DNA of 64,000 nucleotides from Diphasiastrum complanatum (Eukaryota > Streptophyta > Lycopodiopsida > Lycopodiales > Lycopodiaceae): NCBI GenBank assembly GCA_029204225.1, contig CM055102.1, positions 25,460,922-25,524,921 on the forward strand, given 5' to 3'. This document shows, in pieces, positions 37,910 through 50,349 of the stretch (the stretch's first letter is position 1; each line of letters starts with the position of its first letter). The position numbers were made by a program, and so were the translations under genes. The notes beneath the pieces were generated by a model. That model had not been told where the DNA came from, ran no database searches, and saw only the letters and a list, made by a program, of their open reading frames with translations.

Positions 37910-39366
37910 TTGTATTGTGTGTATTGTTACAGGGGCCTTACTATCTGGTAAACTGTGCCAAAACCAAGAAGAACATGGTGGTGACTGATTTATTGATAGC
38001 TATCGTTGTGAACGCACGATGGGCTTTTGAATTCAGAAATTTGCTTTGATTATTCGTTCTAATTAACTTGGTTTGAACACACAGTTTTGCCTTCACCATT
38101 CTTAGGCTCTATTCCTACCAGTGCTAGTCTAAGATTACTATTCATGTGACCTTTTTGATAGGCATTGTGCACTATAAGGGCTCATGGATTAGTTGCATGT
38201 AAGTAGTTTTGGCAAAGTTGCCATTGTGGGAACTGGATGTTGAGATTACTTTGTCTGAGGGATCCATAATCTGCTTACGGTATTTTTTTAAATTGTTTTT
38301 CTAAAGAGATTCCAATTTTCTGATTAAGTGAATTGTAGAAGAGAACTTTGAAATGCTGCATTTTGATTTTCATGAATGCAGTGTAGCAACCAAACTTTTG
38401 AAACTTCCACACATGAAACATTTAAAATGCATTTCAAATGTTGGAAAAATTGACCAAACGTTTGAAACATCTTTTTGATTTTAGGGTTTCCAAAAAAATG
38501 GAAAATTTGCAAATTTGTACAAAAAAGGCCCATCAGCTGTTATACAATAAAAAAGCATCAAACTAGAGAGCATAGGATAATGTACAACTTTACCATATAC
38601 AAGCACGTGACATATGTCAAAGATGTCATGTTGCTTAAAATGACATGAAACCTAAAGATTTAACTTAAAAATTAAACATCATATTATATCAAGAGAATGG
38701 AGATGGCATATTCAGCTTGCAAGGGTTTATAAAATGCCAAGCAAGATTCACGGAAACAAACGGTTCCAACTTTTGAGTATGGAGTCCCATCTCAATTGTC
38801 ATGTACAATTTAATGCAACTTAAAAAGATGAGTTCTACATTTTAACTGATAACAATAAGTTTTTAGTAAAACCAAGTAAACTAAAGACAAGGCATCCTCA
38901 AGTGAATCATGGACCCATGATGTTGTTCAGTGCTTTATCTCCAAGTCCTCTTTGACCACCAAAGCCTCATCATCTCGTCCAAATCCATGTTGGATCAGGA
39001 GCAATGCTGGCAAAACCAATTCTTCAATGTCTTCCCGCTTAGCCTAAAGAACAATCAATCGCTTCTCATCCCTCTCATTGTCCAGGTCTTACAACTTTAG
39101 TTCTAACTTTTGGAGATAACGACTTTTATTCTTTGCGAGCAATCTCAAGTTTAAATGGATACAAACGAGTTTTTCTTGGTGATGGGCATAAACTTGTTCC
39201 TTGTTTTTGTCAATGAGCAGGCGTAGTTCCCCCATGTAACTCTCACCAGTTTAACTTTGAGGCCCTCTGTGATGGTGTTTTCGCAGTTGATCGGTCAACC
39301 AATACATCGTCATTTCTATATAAATCCAGCTGGTCAATACTCTTAGTTTTTTTTGTCATCCAACCA
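37910..39366. other. 3' flank of EDRF1-like and spacer
   Basis: The start is presumed 3' UTR. On the - strand, 38930-39250 gives a broken, lysine- and glutamate-rich, coiled-coil-like reading that I cannot assign. No intact gene. Confidence 0.35.
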
Positions 39367-39760
39367 TGTTAGAACTTAGGAGCATTGCCTATTTGCCACC
39401 CCTAAGATGTTATTTTGCCTAGGTTATAAGGCCAAGCTTATGTGCATAGTGCTAGTGCTTGTTGTTGAAGCACTTTTTTTATTTAGGTATTTAGTAACAT
39501 TATCGTATATAGAGACTTGCTTGAGGAAGTTGCTTTGTCATCATTAGACAAAGGACTTGGTGCCTAAGTCTATTCAATGGTCTTCGGCTGCCAATCTCTA
39601 ATATAGTGCAAGTTCCTACAATCATAGATTATTGAGTAGTATGATGCTATTGATGTAAATCGGTTAAATGATCAATATAATTCTCTCTCTTTTGTTTTTA
39701 GTTTTCTGGGTGGTAATAAGATTAGTTGACTCTTGTTTGGGAATTAGGATAATTCTTACA
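39367..39760 (+). repeat. 5' LTR of the 39-44 kb copia element
   Basis: 394 bp, TGTTAGAA to TTCTTACA, followed by the tRNA-Met primer site. It differs from the 3' LTR at many sites and by indels, so the insertion is old. Confidence 0.95.
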
Positions 39761-40755
39761 TGGTATTAGAGCCAAGTTCATTAAAAGTGAAGTCTATGTG
39801 AGAGAAATTATTGTAGGAAGATCGCTATAGGTTTGCTAGCTCAGATCATTGGAGGCACTGCGTTTAGTTGTTACTAAAGACTGTTACTAGGAGCTATGAG
39901 TAGATTGCTACTGGACATGGCGGTTGTAAGAATAAAATTATTGCTGGAAATCGCACCTTTTGACTAGGATCATATCATTGATCACTGCATAAATAAGATC
40001 ATTGCTAAAGATCGCTACAAGACAAACCACTGGAACTGTTGTTGGCTGAAGTATTGCTGCAAGGACAACTGTTGGTATAGATTATTGCTGACCAGAACAT
40101 TCCTATTTCCTGTTGAAGATTGCTGCAGAGATGCAGAACGTCGTTGTTGATTGAAAGAAAGTTACTGGAGGAAGACAGTTGCTAGCTGCCAGATTACTAA
40201 TTGTGTGCTCACCTACCTACGTTGACGATCTGCTAGCTATTGGTGTTTAAGAATTGATTGCACACCTGATCAACCTGTCTATCTGCATATCTACAGCCTA
40301 CTTTATAGTTGACCTGCTAAGTCACACTTTTTTGAAGTACATATTCACGGTTTTTTTTTGGGAATAGGTTTCTAGTTGCATCGTCGACACACTTGCCTAC
40401 TGCACGCTATTGACAGCTGAACTGAGTTAATTTGATTTCTTTTCAGAAGATAGCAAGTCTTCATGAATCAATGTTACCTGAGTCAAGCAAGCTTGTGGTT
40501 CCATTTATAGTTAATGGAAATTCAAGATGCAGAATATTCTGATGAATATAAAGATAGTTACGGGTCAAGAAGAGATGCCAAATAATTCAAATGATTCAAA
40601 TCCAAATGTCTTTTTCAAGAGGGTGCAAAGAGCAAATCATATGATCAGTGAAAGAAAATATAATTCCACATCCGAAAGAAGCTTGGGACATACTTAAAGA
40701 GTATGTATGATACAACAAATTAGTTTCAGAACCTACTCTTAACTTATTAATTACA

Positions 40756-41025
40756 TTGAAGATGAATTCAGGGGAGCCAATTACAGATTACATGACAAGA
40801 GTAAATGATTTAAAAGATCCACTCACAAGTAAGGAGAGTGTACCAAATAATCTTCTTGTTCCCATTATATTTAATAGTTTACGTTTAGTTTATCAAAGTT
40901 TTGTGATGACCTCAACTTTAAGAGAGATAAGACTTACTTGTGAACAATTGACTGGGCTACTTCTTTGTAAGGCAATGAAAAGGCAAAATTTGATGACACC
41001 AAAGCGGCAAGAGAAGTCAAGGTAG
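40756..41025 (+). pseudogene. Copia gag piece
   Basis: MKMNSGEPITDYMTRVNDLK and the following ESVPNNLLVPIIFNSL are the capsid C-terminal block. The zinc knuckle downstream reads CDYSGKFGHFAFDC, with its second Cys replaced by Ser. Confidence 0.85.
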
Positions 41026-42699
41026 TCAAATGTAAGAGGATGAGGACAAAGATAATGGTTTCAAGCCCAAACAAAATGATAATTGTGATTATTCTGGTAA
41101 GTTTGGCCACTTCGCTTTTGATTGTAGGAAGAACAAGTTTGCTTGGGAAACGAAGAAACAATCTGGTATTTACATGGAGGACAAAAAGCAAGGATGAAGT
41201 TGCTATGTGCTACAAACTATTTTTGAATCGACTTCAGAAGGAGCAAAAGATGGTTCATATATAGATTCAGGGCCTATAGAACATATGAAACCACATTGCG
41301 ATTGGTTTAGTTAATTCAAGAAAAGTAGTGATGGTTCACAAGTCAAGTTAGGTGACAACTATTACAATACCAAGGGCAAAGGTATAGGAAGAGCTCAATT
41401 GCCATCCTAGGATAGGAGAAATTAAGAATGTTATCTTTGTACTTTTAGTTTCTGCAATAAACAAACAAAAATTGAAGGTTGAGTTTGATGAAAAGTAGTG
41501 TCTCGTCAAGGATGGTTACAAAGTTGTGGCAAATCGTATTCTAGAAGGAAGACTTTTTTAGACTTGATGCATCTACACCAAATCAACAAGTTTGTGTTGC
41601 AACTAAAGTATCACAAAGTAAGTTACGACATGAGCATTTTGGGGGGACATCTTAATTATAGGAATCTACAAATTTTAAAGACTAACAACATGGTCGTTGG
41701 ATTACGTAGTATTGTTCCTAGTAAAAATGATTGTATCGTGGGGAAGTTTGGGAGCTTGTTCATACAGATCTATGTGGTCCTATGTAAACTTTGTCAATAG
41801 GGGAAGCAAGCTACTTTATGGTATTTGTTGAGGATTATACCAAGAAAGTTTGGGTATATTTTTTTGGAATGAAAATTGTGGCTTTTAAATACTTCAAGTA
41901 CTTTCAAGCTTGAATGAAGAAACAAACAAGGAAGCAAATCAAAGTCCTAGGCATTGGGATAAAGGGGGAGAGTCATTGTCAACAAAGTTTCAAGAATTTT
42001 ACAAGGAAAATGACATCAAGAGACAATTTACTTTTTTAGGGTGCCAAAAGTGTGTTATAAGCGAATAGACTCCCAAATAGTTTTTGCAGTGAAGCTGTGA
42101 ATACTGCAGTATATATTCTTTAAATGTCAAACAAGAGCAATGGTGAATTGAACACTAAAAGAAGCTCTTATTGGTAAAAAGCCAAGAGTTGATCGTTTGA
42201 GGGTCTTTGGGAATATAGCATATGCTCATATTTCTAAAGAACAAAGACAAAAATTGTATCCCTTGGATATGACGATGAGGAAAAAGTTTATCGCTTGTAT
42301 TGTATAGATACTAAAAAGACATTAATAAGCGAAGGTCATTTTTTAAGATGATGGTATGTAACATGTCTAGAAGAATTAAGAAGTAGTCTTTTCAAAATCG
42401 TTTAAGACTACAATCATAGATGAAATAATTGAAGAAGAAGAATTCAATGTAGTTGAGCAAGGGTCAATGCAAGCAAAGGAATCTACTCAACTTCATGTTC
42501 AAACATAGGAAGATTGTGGAAAGAAAGAACGATAAATATAAAAAAGGTTGGTACTTATTTTCTGTCTACATCACAAACAAGAAAACTTCCAAGATGGTAT
42601 TGTGAAACTATCAAGAAAAGGTCAAACTATTGATGAGGGAAAAGATCAACCCAAATTAGTAAGCATCATGAAAGAAATGATGCACATTATGCTTTCATG

Positions 42700-44080
42700 A
42701 CGATTATATTGGATACAAATGATCCACTATCTTATAAAAATGCAATTAAGGAAAAAGTACGGAAGTCGACCATGGATGAGGAGTTTGGAGCTATCCTGAA
42801 GAGGAACACATGGGATCTTGTGGAGTTACTCTCAGGTAAGTGCACCTTTAGGACGAAGTTCAAATCTGATCGATAAACAAAGTTCAAGGTTAGTGGCAAA
42901 GGGATATGCTCAAGAGGAAGACATCGACTGTGATGAAGTTTTTGCACAAGTACCAAAGATGAATAATTTGAGGACAATGTTAGCTATAGCAGCTTATGGA
43001 TGAGAGATACAACAAATGGATGTAAATAGTGCATTTTTGAATGGATATCTTGAAGAAGAGGTTTATATGGAGTAGCCACATGGTTACAAATTAAAAGGTA
43101 AATAACATATGGTTTGCAAGTTAAAGAAAGCTTTGTGTGGATTGAAGCAAACGCCTAGAGCATGGTACACCAGGATTGGTAGTTATTTTGGATAATTGAA
43201 TTTTCATAGGAGCATGTTAGAATCTACTTCAAAGAAATGGATGATATTGTTATTGTGGTTATTTATGTAGATGATCTAATCATTATAGGTTCAAATTAAA
43301 CACTAATAAAGAGAATCGAGAAGGATCTTCTAAAAGATTTTGACATGAAAGATTTAGGGAATCTTCAATATGGCTTGGATATTGAATTTTGGAGGTCAAA
43401 CAATAGTCTCTTCAAATGTCAAGCAAAGTATGCTCATGTTTTGTTAAAGAAGTTTAGACCATTGCTGCACCATTTGACACAAGTATAAAGCTTACTAGGG
43501 AAGAAAATGCACAACAAAGTGTGAATGACACTTTTTATAGATAGCTTGTAGGTGGTATCTAATTTAGTTGACTACTACACCATCCAAATATTTCATATGC
43601 AGTTAGCATGGTGAGTCAATATATGTCAAAGCCAAAGGTTCCTCATTAGAAAGTAGCAAAAAGGATTTTAAGGTATATCAAAGGGATCAACAAGTTTGAT
43701 ATCCACTATAGTAGCAAAGGTAATATAAAACTTGAAGGTTTTGTGGATTCATAAGGGATAGGAGGCGTTAAGGATACGAGGTCTACTACAAGTTATCCAT
43801 TCAATCTTCGTACATGAGCTAGATCATGGAGCAGTAAGAAGGAAGCAACTACTGAAGCTGAATATAGAGCAACTACAACATGTGAAGCCATATGGTAAGC
43901 ACATTGAAGTACAACAACACCTCATTTGAGAGAACATTCAAAATGGTGAAGTGGAGTTGATTTATTGCAATACCAACAATCAAGTTGCTGATATCTTTAC
44001 CAAGGGGCTTGGTAGAGAAAAGTTTGAGAAGTTTAGAGAACTTCTTGGTGTTGATGATCACAAATCAAACATTATGGGGG
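42700..44080 (+). pseudogene. Copia RT and RNase H (decayed)
   Basis: [36 protein letters not shown] (near 43120), YVDDLIIIGS (near 43265) and MKDLGNLQYGLDIEF identify RT. SKKEATTEAEYRA (near 43840) and [14 protein letters not shown] (near 44000) identify RNase H. Numerous stops split the region. Confidence 0.9.
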
Positions 44081-44082
44081 AG

Positions 44083-44417
44083 TGTTAGAAGTTATGTTTA
44101 TGTGTTACCCCTAAAATGGCCTATGTGTTATGAATGGGGACTATATTTATTAAAGTTAATCTAATTAGTGGTTGACTCAAGTCAATAGTGCTAGTGCTTG
44201 ATTTAGAGCATTAATTTTTTGTAGATTTAGGTATTTAGTAACATTACCTTATATAGAGACTTGTTTTAGGAAGTAGCTTTTTTAATAGTAGACAAACCTA
44301 AGTCTATTTAATAGGCTCCAGTGCCCATCTCCAATATAGGAGTTCCTACGGTTTCCAGTTTTGTGAGTCCTAATAAGATTAGTCCACTCCTATTTGAGAA
44401 TTAGGATAATTCCTACA
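44083..44417 (+). repeat. 3' LTR of the 39-44 kb copia element
   Basis: 335 bp, TGTTAGAAG to TTCCTACA, directly followed by target duplication AACCA. Confidence 0.95.
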
Positions 44418-44706
44418 AACCAACCATAATTTCCTCATCAACTTCTTGTGCTTTGCCATGTCAATGTGAATGCAAAATATACCCTGATGCATGCAAAACA
44501 TACCCTCCCATTGTGCCATGCAAAACACCTCTACAACTATCCTTAACAATGCCTCTATGTTAAGATTTCCCTCAATCCATGAGCCCATATAAATTCCACG
44601 GTGGTTTCTCTCTATCCATGATCTTTAGCAATCTCAAGACGAGTCTCAGAAGATTCACAATCTTGTCAGCCCTACTAGTATAATGCTCTCGATCTCATAC
44701 CCAAAA

Positions 44707-44985
44707 TTAGACTTTCATGATGGCAATCGATGCCACTCTTGCCATGTTCACACTTCCAATGACAACATTAGCATCCGACTTGAATAATCTTGCTTGCCTA
44801 AGACCATTAGCAATGCACTTATCATTCTTCATTATGGAACAAACACCATGCTTGAAGTGCACATCTAATCCACTATCCATGAGTTGTCCAACACTCAACA
44901 ATTTTTTTGTGATGGATGGTACATAAAGAACATTATCAAGATCTATTCTTTCTGAAGATCCAAGACAAAGCTCCATAGTGTGCTT
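44707..44985 (-). pseudogene. Copia pre-integrase fragment
   Basis: - strand frame with SERIDLDNVLYVPSITKKLL, SVGQLMDSGLDVHFKHGVCS and IANGLRQARLFKSD, the block between protease and integrase. It is joined head to head at about 44975 to a + strand gag piece of copia type. Confidence 0.88.
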
Positions 44986-45291
44986 GTGGCCGAGGAGAGT
45001 AGGATGCAACATGTCAAGGCAAGGACGAGATCTTTGTCCTTGCAAGATGGAGATGAGAAGGCCAACTTCTCATTCAAAGGCAAAGAGAAGACTAATCCAT
45101 CCAAGAAGAACGAAGGCAAGGAGGTCGAGGAAAAGGATGGAGTTTCAAGTTCCAAAGGCAAGATCAAGAAGGACAAGTCAAAGCTCAAATGTTTCTTCTA
45201 TGGAAAAAAGGGACATTTTGCTTCCGAGTGCTTCAAGAAGAAGAATGCTCAAGAGAAAGACAAGCAAGGCAATGAGAAAGGACAAGTTTGA
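44980..45291 (+). pseudogene. Copia gag tail with zinc knuckle
   Basis: Lysine- and glutamate-rich frame ending in KCFFYGKKGHFASECFKK, a CCHC knuckle in which the second Cys is Tyr. Knuckles bind element RNA. The frame ends in EKGQV and is followed at once by gypsy sequence. Confidence 0.85.
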
Positions 45292-45625
45292 ATGGAATGC
45301 AAAAACTCAGATGGCTTTCAAAGCTCTTAAGGAATCATTGGTAACAGCTCCGTTACTAGTGCAGCCCAATTTCAACTTACCTTTAATGGTTACAGTGGAT
45401 GCCAGTGGCATAGGATTGTGAGCTATTTTGAGCCAATTAGATGGAGTCATTGCTTATGAAAGTAGGAAACTCACTGATAAGGAAGCGTCATATCCTACTC
45501 ATGATAAGGAGATGCTGGCAATTGTGCATGCTCTTAAGAAATGGTGACACTATTTATATGGTTCTAAATTCTTGATTAAAAGTGATCATCATATTCTGAA
45601 ATATTTCTTGAGACAAAAGTAGTGC
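45285..45625 (+). pseudogene. Ty3/gypsy RT-RNase H fragment inside copia sequence
   Basis: KFEWNAKTQMAFKALKESLV, TAPLLVQPNFNLPLMVTVDA, AYESRKLTDKEASYPTHDKE, MLAIVHALKKW and a final SDHHILKYFLRQK are the RT thumb and RNase H of a gypsy element. It sits between the gag tail and protease of a copia element with no LTRs of its own. Confidence 0.9.
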
Positions 45626-45639
45626 TTGAGGAGGAGGAG

Positions 45640-45860
45640 GATGAATAAAACTCATCCTTGATGGCATCTACAACATCAACATCAAGCAAGGACAACTCCA
45701 GGGATATATGGTGGATTGATAGTAGGGCTAGCTCCCACATGTTTCATCAAAAGGAATATTTTTCAACCTTACTCTCATATAACGATTCTAAGAAGTTCAT
45801 ATTCACTGCAAGTGACCAAGAGTGTAAGATAGATGGCATAGGAAATCACCTAGCCCATTA
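45640..45860 (+). pseudogene. Copia protease fragment
   Basis: EEEED-rich lead, MMASTTSTSSKDNSRDIWWI, then DSRASSHM and ECKIDGIG. The active-site DSG is DSR here, so inactive. It is the direct continuation of the gag piece ending at 45284. Confidence 0.88.
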
Positions 45861-46023
45861 AGAATGACTTGCACAAGTTCATTGTCTTCTAAGGCAAAAG
45901 CACATAGAACATGCATGAATCATTCACCATTCAACATACACCTTTGAAGGCAACTTGTGATAATACAAAAAACCAAGTAAAAAAGTGGCTTGCTCTCAGG
46001 TAGAGATAGAATACAAGAAGTAG

Positions 46024-46040
46024 CTCTCTCTCTCTCTCTC

Positions 46041-46124
<84 letters not shown>
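46024..46124. repeat. Inverted (CT)n-TAG-(GA)n microsatellite
   Basis: About 18 bp of CT repeat joined through CTAGAG to about 82 bp of GA repeat, so the strand is self-complementary at the junction. It interrupts the copia protease frame on the - strand. Confidence 0.97.
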
Positions 46125-46127
<3 letters not shown>

Positions 46128-47095
46128 ATAGTACAAGTATCAACATTGAATTTCACATCAAGGCCACTATCAAGCAATTGGGCAACACTAATAAGATTCT
46201 TTGTAAGCTTAGGTACAAAAAGAACTTTAGTAAGAGAAAGAACTTTTGAAGATGCAAGATTTAAGGGAATATTCCCAATTCCTTCAATAGGACATTCATA
46301 ATCATTAGCGGTGTATATTGATTTCTTGGCTCCATCATAAGGTGCAATAGAAGAGAAAGAGTCCTTGGAGCTACACATATGTGAAGAGGCTCCACTATCA
46401 ATATACCATAATCCATCCTTCTTGAAAGGAGATGATGAGAAACTAGAGACCATAAGAGATCCCTCTCCATCACTTGCAATAGTGCCTTCCTTCTCATTGG
46501 TGATGTTGGCTTGCTTGAGTTGATTCTTCTTCTTAGCAATTGGTGGCATAATGGCCTTTCTTGCCACAATAAAAGCACTGGATCTTCTTCTTCTTGAGCT
46601 TGGACATAGAATAACTCAAGGAATCATCCTCCTCCTCATCTTTGTCCTTGCTTGAGGATTGTTGATATTGGTTCTTGCTCCTCCCTTTGTGCTTGTCCTT
46701 GACAAATAGGGCTTTGCCATCTTATGATTGAGAGAAAGCTTGTCCATCCTCAAGAGTTTGTACTCTTGTCTTGATTCTGCTTGGTAGCTCCTCCTTAATG
46801 GCATAGGATTGGACAAGATTGTCAAATTCATTTCTCAAGCCATTGAGATCAATGACTTGAACTAGCTCACCTTGAGTGATGGAATCACCAATGCATGCAC
46901 GCTTCCTATGAATATCCTTGACTCTCAAAACATAATTAGATGCACTCTCCTCACTCTTTTGGCTACTTTGAAAGATTCGATTTCTTAGAGTGAGGAGCCT
47001 AGAGGTGTTCTTAGCCTCATAGATAGTCTTGAGACAATCCCAAGCTTCTTTGGATGTAGTGCAAGTACCTATCTCCCTCAATATCTCATTAGAGA
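46125..47095 (-). pseudogene. Copia gag-protease region
   Basis: On the - strand: gag core CTTSKEAWDCLKTIYEAKNT, LLTLRNRIFQSSQKSEES and YVLRVKDIHRKRACIGDSIT (47081-46722). An intact CCHC knuckle CFYCGKKGHYATNC follows (about 46545-46590), then protease GLWYIDSGASSHM and LVLFVPKLTKNL-like pre-integrase sequence down to the inverted microsatellite. Frameshifts near 46720 and 46570. The DSG triad and knuckle are both preserved, making this one of the better copia pieces. Confidence 0.9.
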
Positions 47096-47099
47096 CATG

Positions 47100-48570
47100 A
47101 TATATGACTAAATGCCTCTCTAAGCAAACAACTTATGAAGTTTGGACAGGCTCCAAACCTTCATTAAAGAATCTCAAAATTTGCACAACTTTCGAAGGAG
47201 ACCAAAACGAAGTCGGACTCCAATAGTATTAAATCGATCTTTATTAGTTATTTTTCTGTAGATAAAGCCTATCAGCTATATAATCCTACTCTTCCAAACT
47301 ATTTGTTAATAGAGATGTAATATTTCTTGAAGATCAATTCGTTGAGTTAAAACGAAAGAGTATAATCCTTGAAGTATCGCAAAGTGCTCTGGCTGTCGAC
47401 ACTTCAAAACTCCAAGTTTTAGACTCAAGTACTTCAAGAAACAAGCTTATTGACAATGATTCTAAAGAAGATGTTGCAACTCTAGAGCAACAAAATCAAG
47501 ATCAACATACATAACCTATGCTGCCTCCCAGAAGATCAATGAGAGTTTGAACACAGCCCATCAAGTACATTGATGAGTCTTCCTGCTATTTAGTACAAGA
47601 ACTAAGTAGGGTTAATGAAATACTCACTTAATCTGACTCAAATCTCTGGACATAAGTGGTGGACAGACAATGTAGTTCTTTAATAAAAAAAATCGGACAT
47701 AAACTATTATCGAATTACCTATAGACAGAAACTTAGTTGATTGCAAATGAATATTCAAAATCAAGTGCAAGATGGATGGGAGCATAGATAGAAGAAAGGC
47801 TTGACTGATGACAAGAGGATTTTCTTAGATCCCCAATGTTGGTTTTTTTGAAAGTTTTAGCCCGGTAATTAAGCATTCTTTGATCAACTTTTACTCTCAT
47901 ATGTTGTTGTAGGTAACTTACATGTACAAACAGCTTATCTTAATGGAGTAATAGAAACTGATATTTACATGATGCAAGTACAGAGTTATGTGCTCATATG
48001 GCAAAGAGGATCATGTATGAAACTCCACAAAGCACTTTATGGCTTTAATTAGTATGCCCAAACATGGTTCTAGAGGGTAAACTCTTTTCTCATTCAACAT
48101 GAATTCAAACCAAACTCTATAGATCTAACTAAATGTTTACTTCAAAGCCATGCAACAGTCTTTTATAATCATCACACTTTGATGACACATTGGTTTAGCG
48201 ATAATGTGTATCTTATAAAAGATGCAAATAAGATGTTGTTTCAAGAAATTGACATGTTAGACTTGGGTGAAGTTCATTATTTCTCAAAATCCAGATTCAC
48301 ATAGATAGAGAACATAAATTGTTGTATATCACACAACAAAGGCACTATATATATTATGCTTTCTAAATACAATCTTATGAATTGCAAGCTGTTCACTCAC
48401 TCATGGATCCATTTTTAAAATTATTGAAAGAGCAAATGAGAGATTATCCATATCATTCTATTATATGAATATCTCTCATGTGTGTCATGGTCGTTAGCAA
48501 ACTAGACATCGTGTTTGTTGTTAGCTCCTTAAGCCAGTCCATGGTTAATCCTGTCAAAAAAGTGAGTTTT
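47100..48570 (+). pseudogene. Copia integrase-tail, RT and start of RNase H (heavily decayed)
   Basis: + strand, many shifts. NLHVQTAYLNGVIETDIYMM (near 47920) is the RT palm block, KLHKALYGFN (near 48020) follows, then LDLGEVHYF (near 48260) and a final MLSKYNLMNCKLF stretch. The order is that of copia RT. Confidence 0.8.
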
Positions 48571-49314
48571 GAGGACCTTGAATAGATCTACCACGATCTA
48601 CATGCATGAGAGGTTGCACACTATCAATTTACTCTTGATTAACTTGGATCTTGATGAGCTATCAAACACAATTTGAATCTAGGCAAGAGCTCTTGTACAC
48701 AAAAGGTAATCATCATCCAAAGTCAGGAAAGTTTCATGCATATCCTTGAAAAAACTAATTAAATCTCATTATGAAAGAGCCAAACAAGCACCTAGCTATA
48801 TATAGGGAGGCCCTCAAAATTAGAAGTGACTTGATCCTTGTGCTCACATAAGGGTAGTGTGGGCCCTTCCCTCACTAGGGCTCTTTGGCTAGAACAATCC
48901 CCTATTGAAAAAATATTAACACTAAGGGAGAAATTAATATTTTATCAAGTGATGTTATGTGGTGATGGCATATGAGTTTCATTCAATTAGAAATGTTTCA
49001 CCCACTAAAGGTACAAATTAATGGATGTGGTGACCCATTGAAAGATAGGATGAAGCATATATTTGAGATGGGTGAAAGACCATATTGGAATAGGAAATTA
49101 ATCCCATTCAATCTTTCATATAGATCACCCTATGTGAGTCTTGTGTACTTTTCACACGTGTGAGGACTCTCAATTCAATGTGGTTGATCTTCTAAAGTAG
49201 GTGTGATTGCGCATAGATCTATATGTGATTGATTCACACAATGCTAGATTGACAATTCTAAGGCAAGAGCACACAAAATATGCAACAAACATTCACCATA
49301 CATGATTCACTATG
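48571..49314. other. Non-coding spacer
   Basis: No motif recognised. A 63-codon frame at 48972 has no family hallmark. Confidence 0.35.
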
Positions 49315-50075
49315 TGTAGCGCAGGCATCCCAAAGGGAGTCGGGAACCACGACTTAGCTTCCCAGCCTTCAGCTCTTGCCGTCCAGACCCACTTGACATA
49401 CAAGCAGCCAACTTGCCAACAACGATCAGACTTAACCAAATTGAAGTTTCGAAACCAACATTGAGATCCGACCTGGCGCCATGCCAGATCGGGGGTCCCG
49501 ATGTGGGTGACTTCCCTCCAAGCCAGCCGCGCGACATACATCAAACTTAACCAACTCGAAGCTTCGTTACAAACGAGTAACATCCATTCCAAGCAAGTCG
49601 TCTGACTTACATCAGACTTAACCAACTCAAAGCTGCGTCACGAGCGCTGGAAGCTAACCTGGCGCCACGCCCGACTGGACAGCCATAAACATGTGACTTC
49701 CACCCAAGCAAGCCATCCAACTCAGCCGACAGGTTAGAGCCCGTTCTCCAAGAGCTTAACCCATTCACGTTCATGCAAGGAACACTCAGAACCAGAAGCC
49801 ACGACAGATATGGAGACAACCAGTTCTTGGATCAAATGGTCCCTGGCGCCACAAACTGAATGGTCCCGATGGCATACCGCTGGCATCCCGGGATACGACC
49901 GTCAGCTATGTGCCAGATTAAAAAGTTTGAAGCGGCCTTACAACTGGCCCTTTTACCAAACACTGAAACCCAGAAGGTAATCAGAGTCAGCTTGAGAAAA
50001 ATCCCACTTTATTGATAAGTCTGAGAAGGTTACATTTCAAGTGTGTAACCAACCCTAGTCTCCGGGGCACTGGCA
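49315..50075 (-). repeat. LTR (3', - strand) of the compact element
   Basis: Begins on the + strand with TGTAGCGCAGGCATCCC and ends GGGGCACTGGCA. Open frames in it recur at the same place in the partner repeat, and reflect duplication rather than coding. Confidence 0.88.
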
Positions 50076-50349
50076 AGGCACAGACCGTGTTTACACCAAC
50101 CTAATGGCAGCACATTGCCTCATTTGTCCTATGTGCAGACGATGCCAGGCCCGAACTGCGGAAACTGACCGTGCTTACACCTCAAGGGCAGCACCTTGAC
50201 TCATCAAGCCCCCGTTCTGCCGACCATGGACGCACCCGTGCTTACATTGTGGGCAGCACCTTGCACAACAGTTGTCTTGATGAACCCCAAACAATGGCCA
50301 TCCTCATGAGATCCGCATAGTTGAGCGGCCAGTCGGCTCTAATACCACA

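Larger units (their letters stand above)
39367..44417 (+). mobile_element. Complete but mutated Ty1/copia element, 5051 bp
   Basis: 5' LTR 39367-39760 and 3' LTR 44083-44417 both start TGTTAGAA and end in TACA. The primer site TGGTATTAGAGCC follows the 5' LTR, and a G-rich polypurine tract precedes the 3' LTR. AACCA is duplicated at 39362-39366 and 44418-44422, so the ends are exact. Inside, in copia order: gag (40460-41250) with a damaged zinc knuckle, protease (about 41260), pre-integrase and integrase (41500-42300), RT (42700-43480, with VIYVDDLIIIGS) and RNase H (to 44080). Every domain carries stops or frameshifts, so it cannot move by itself. Confidence 0.95.
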
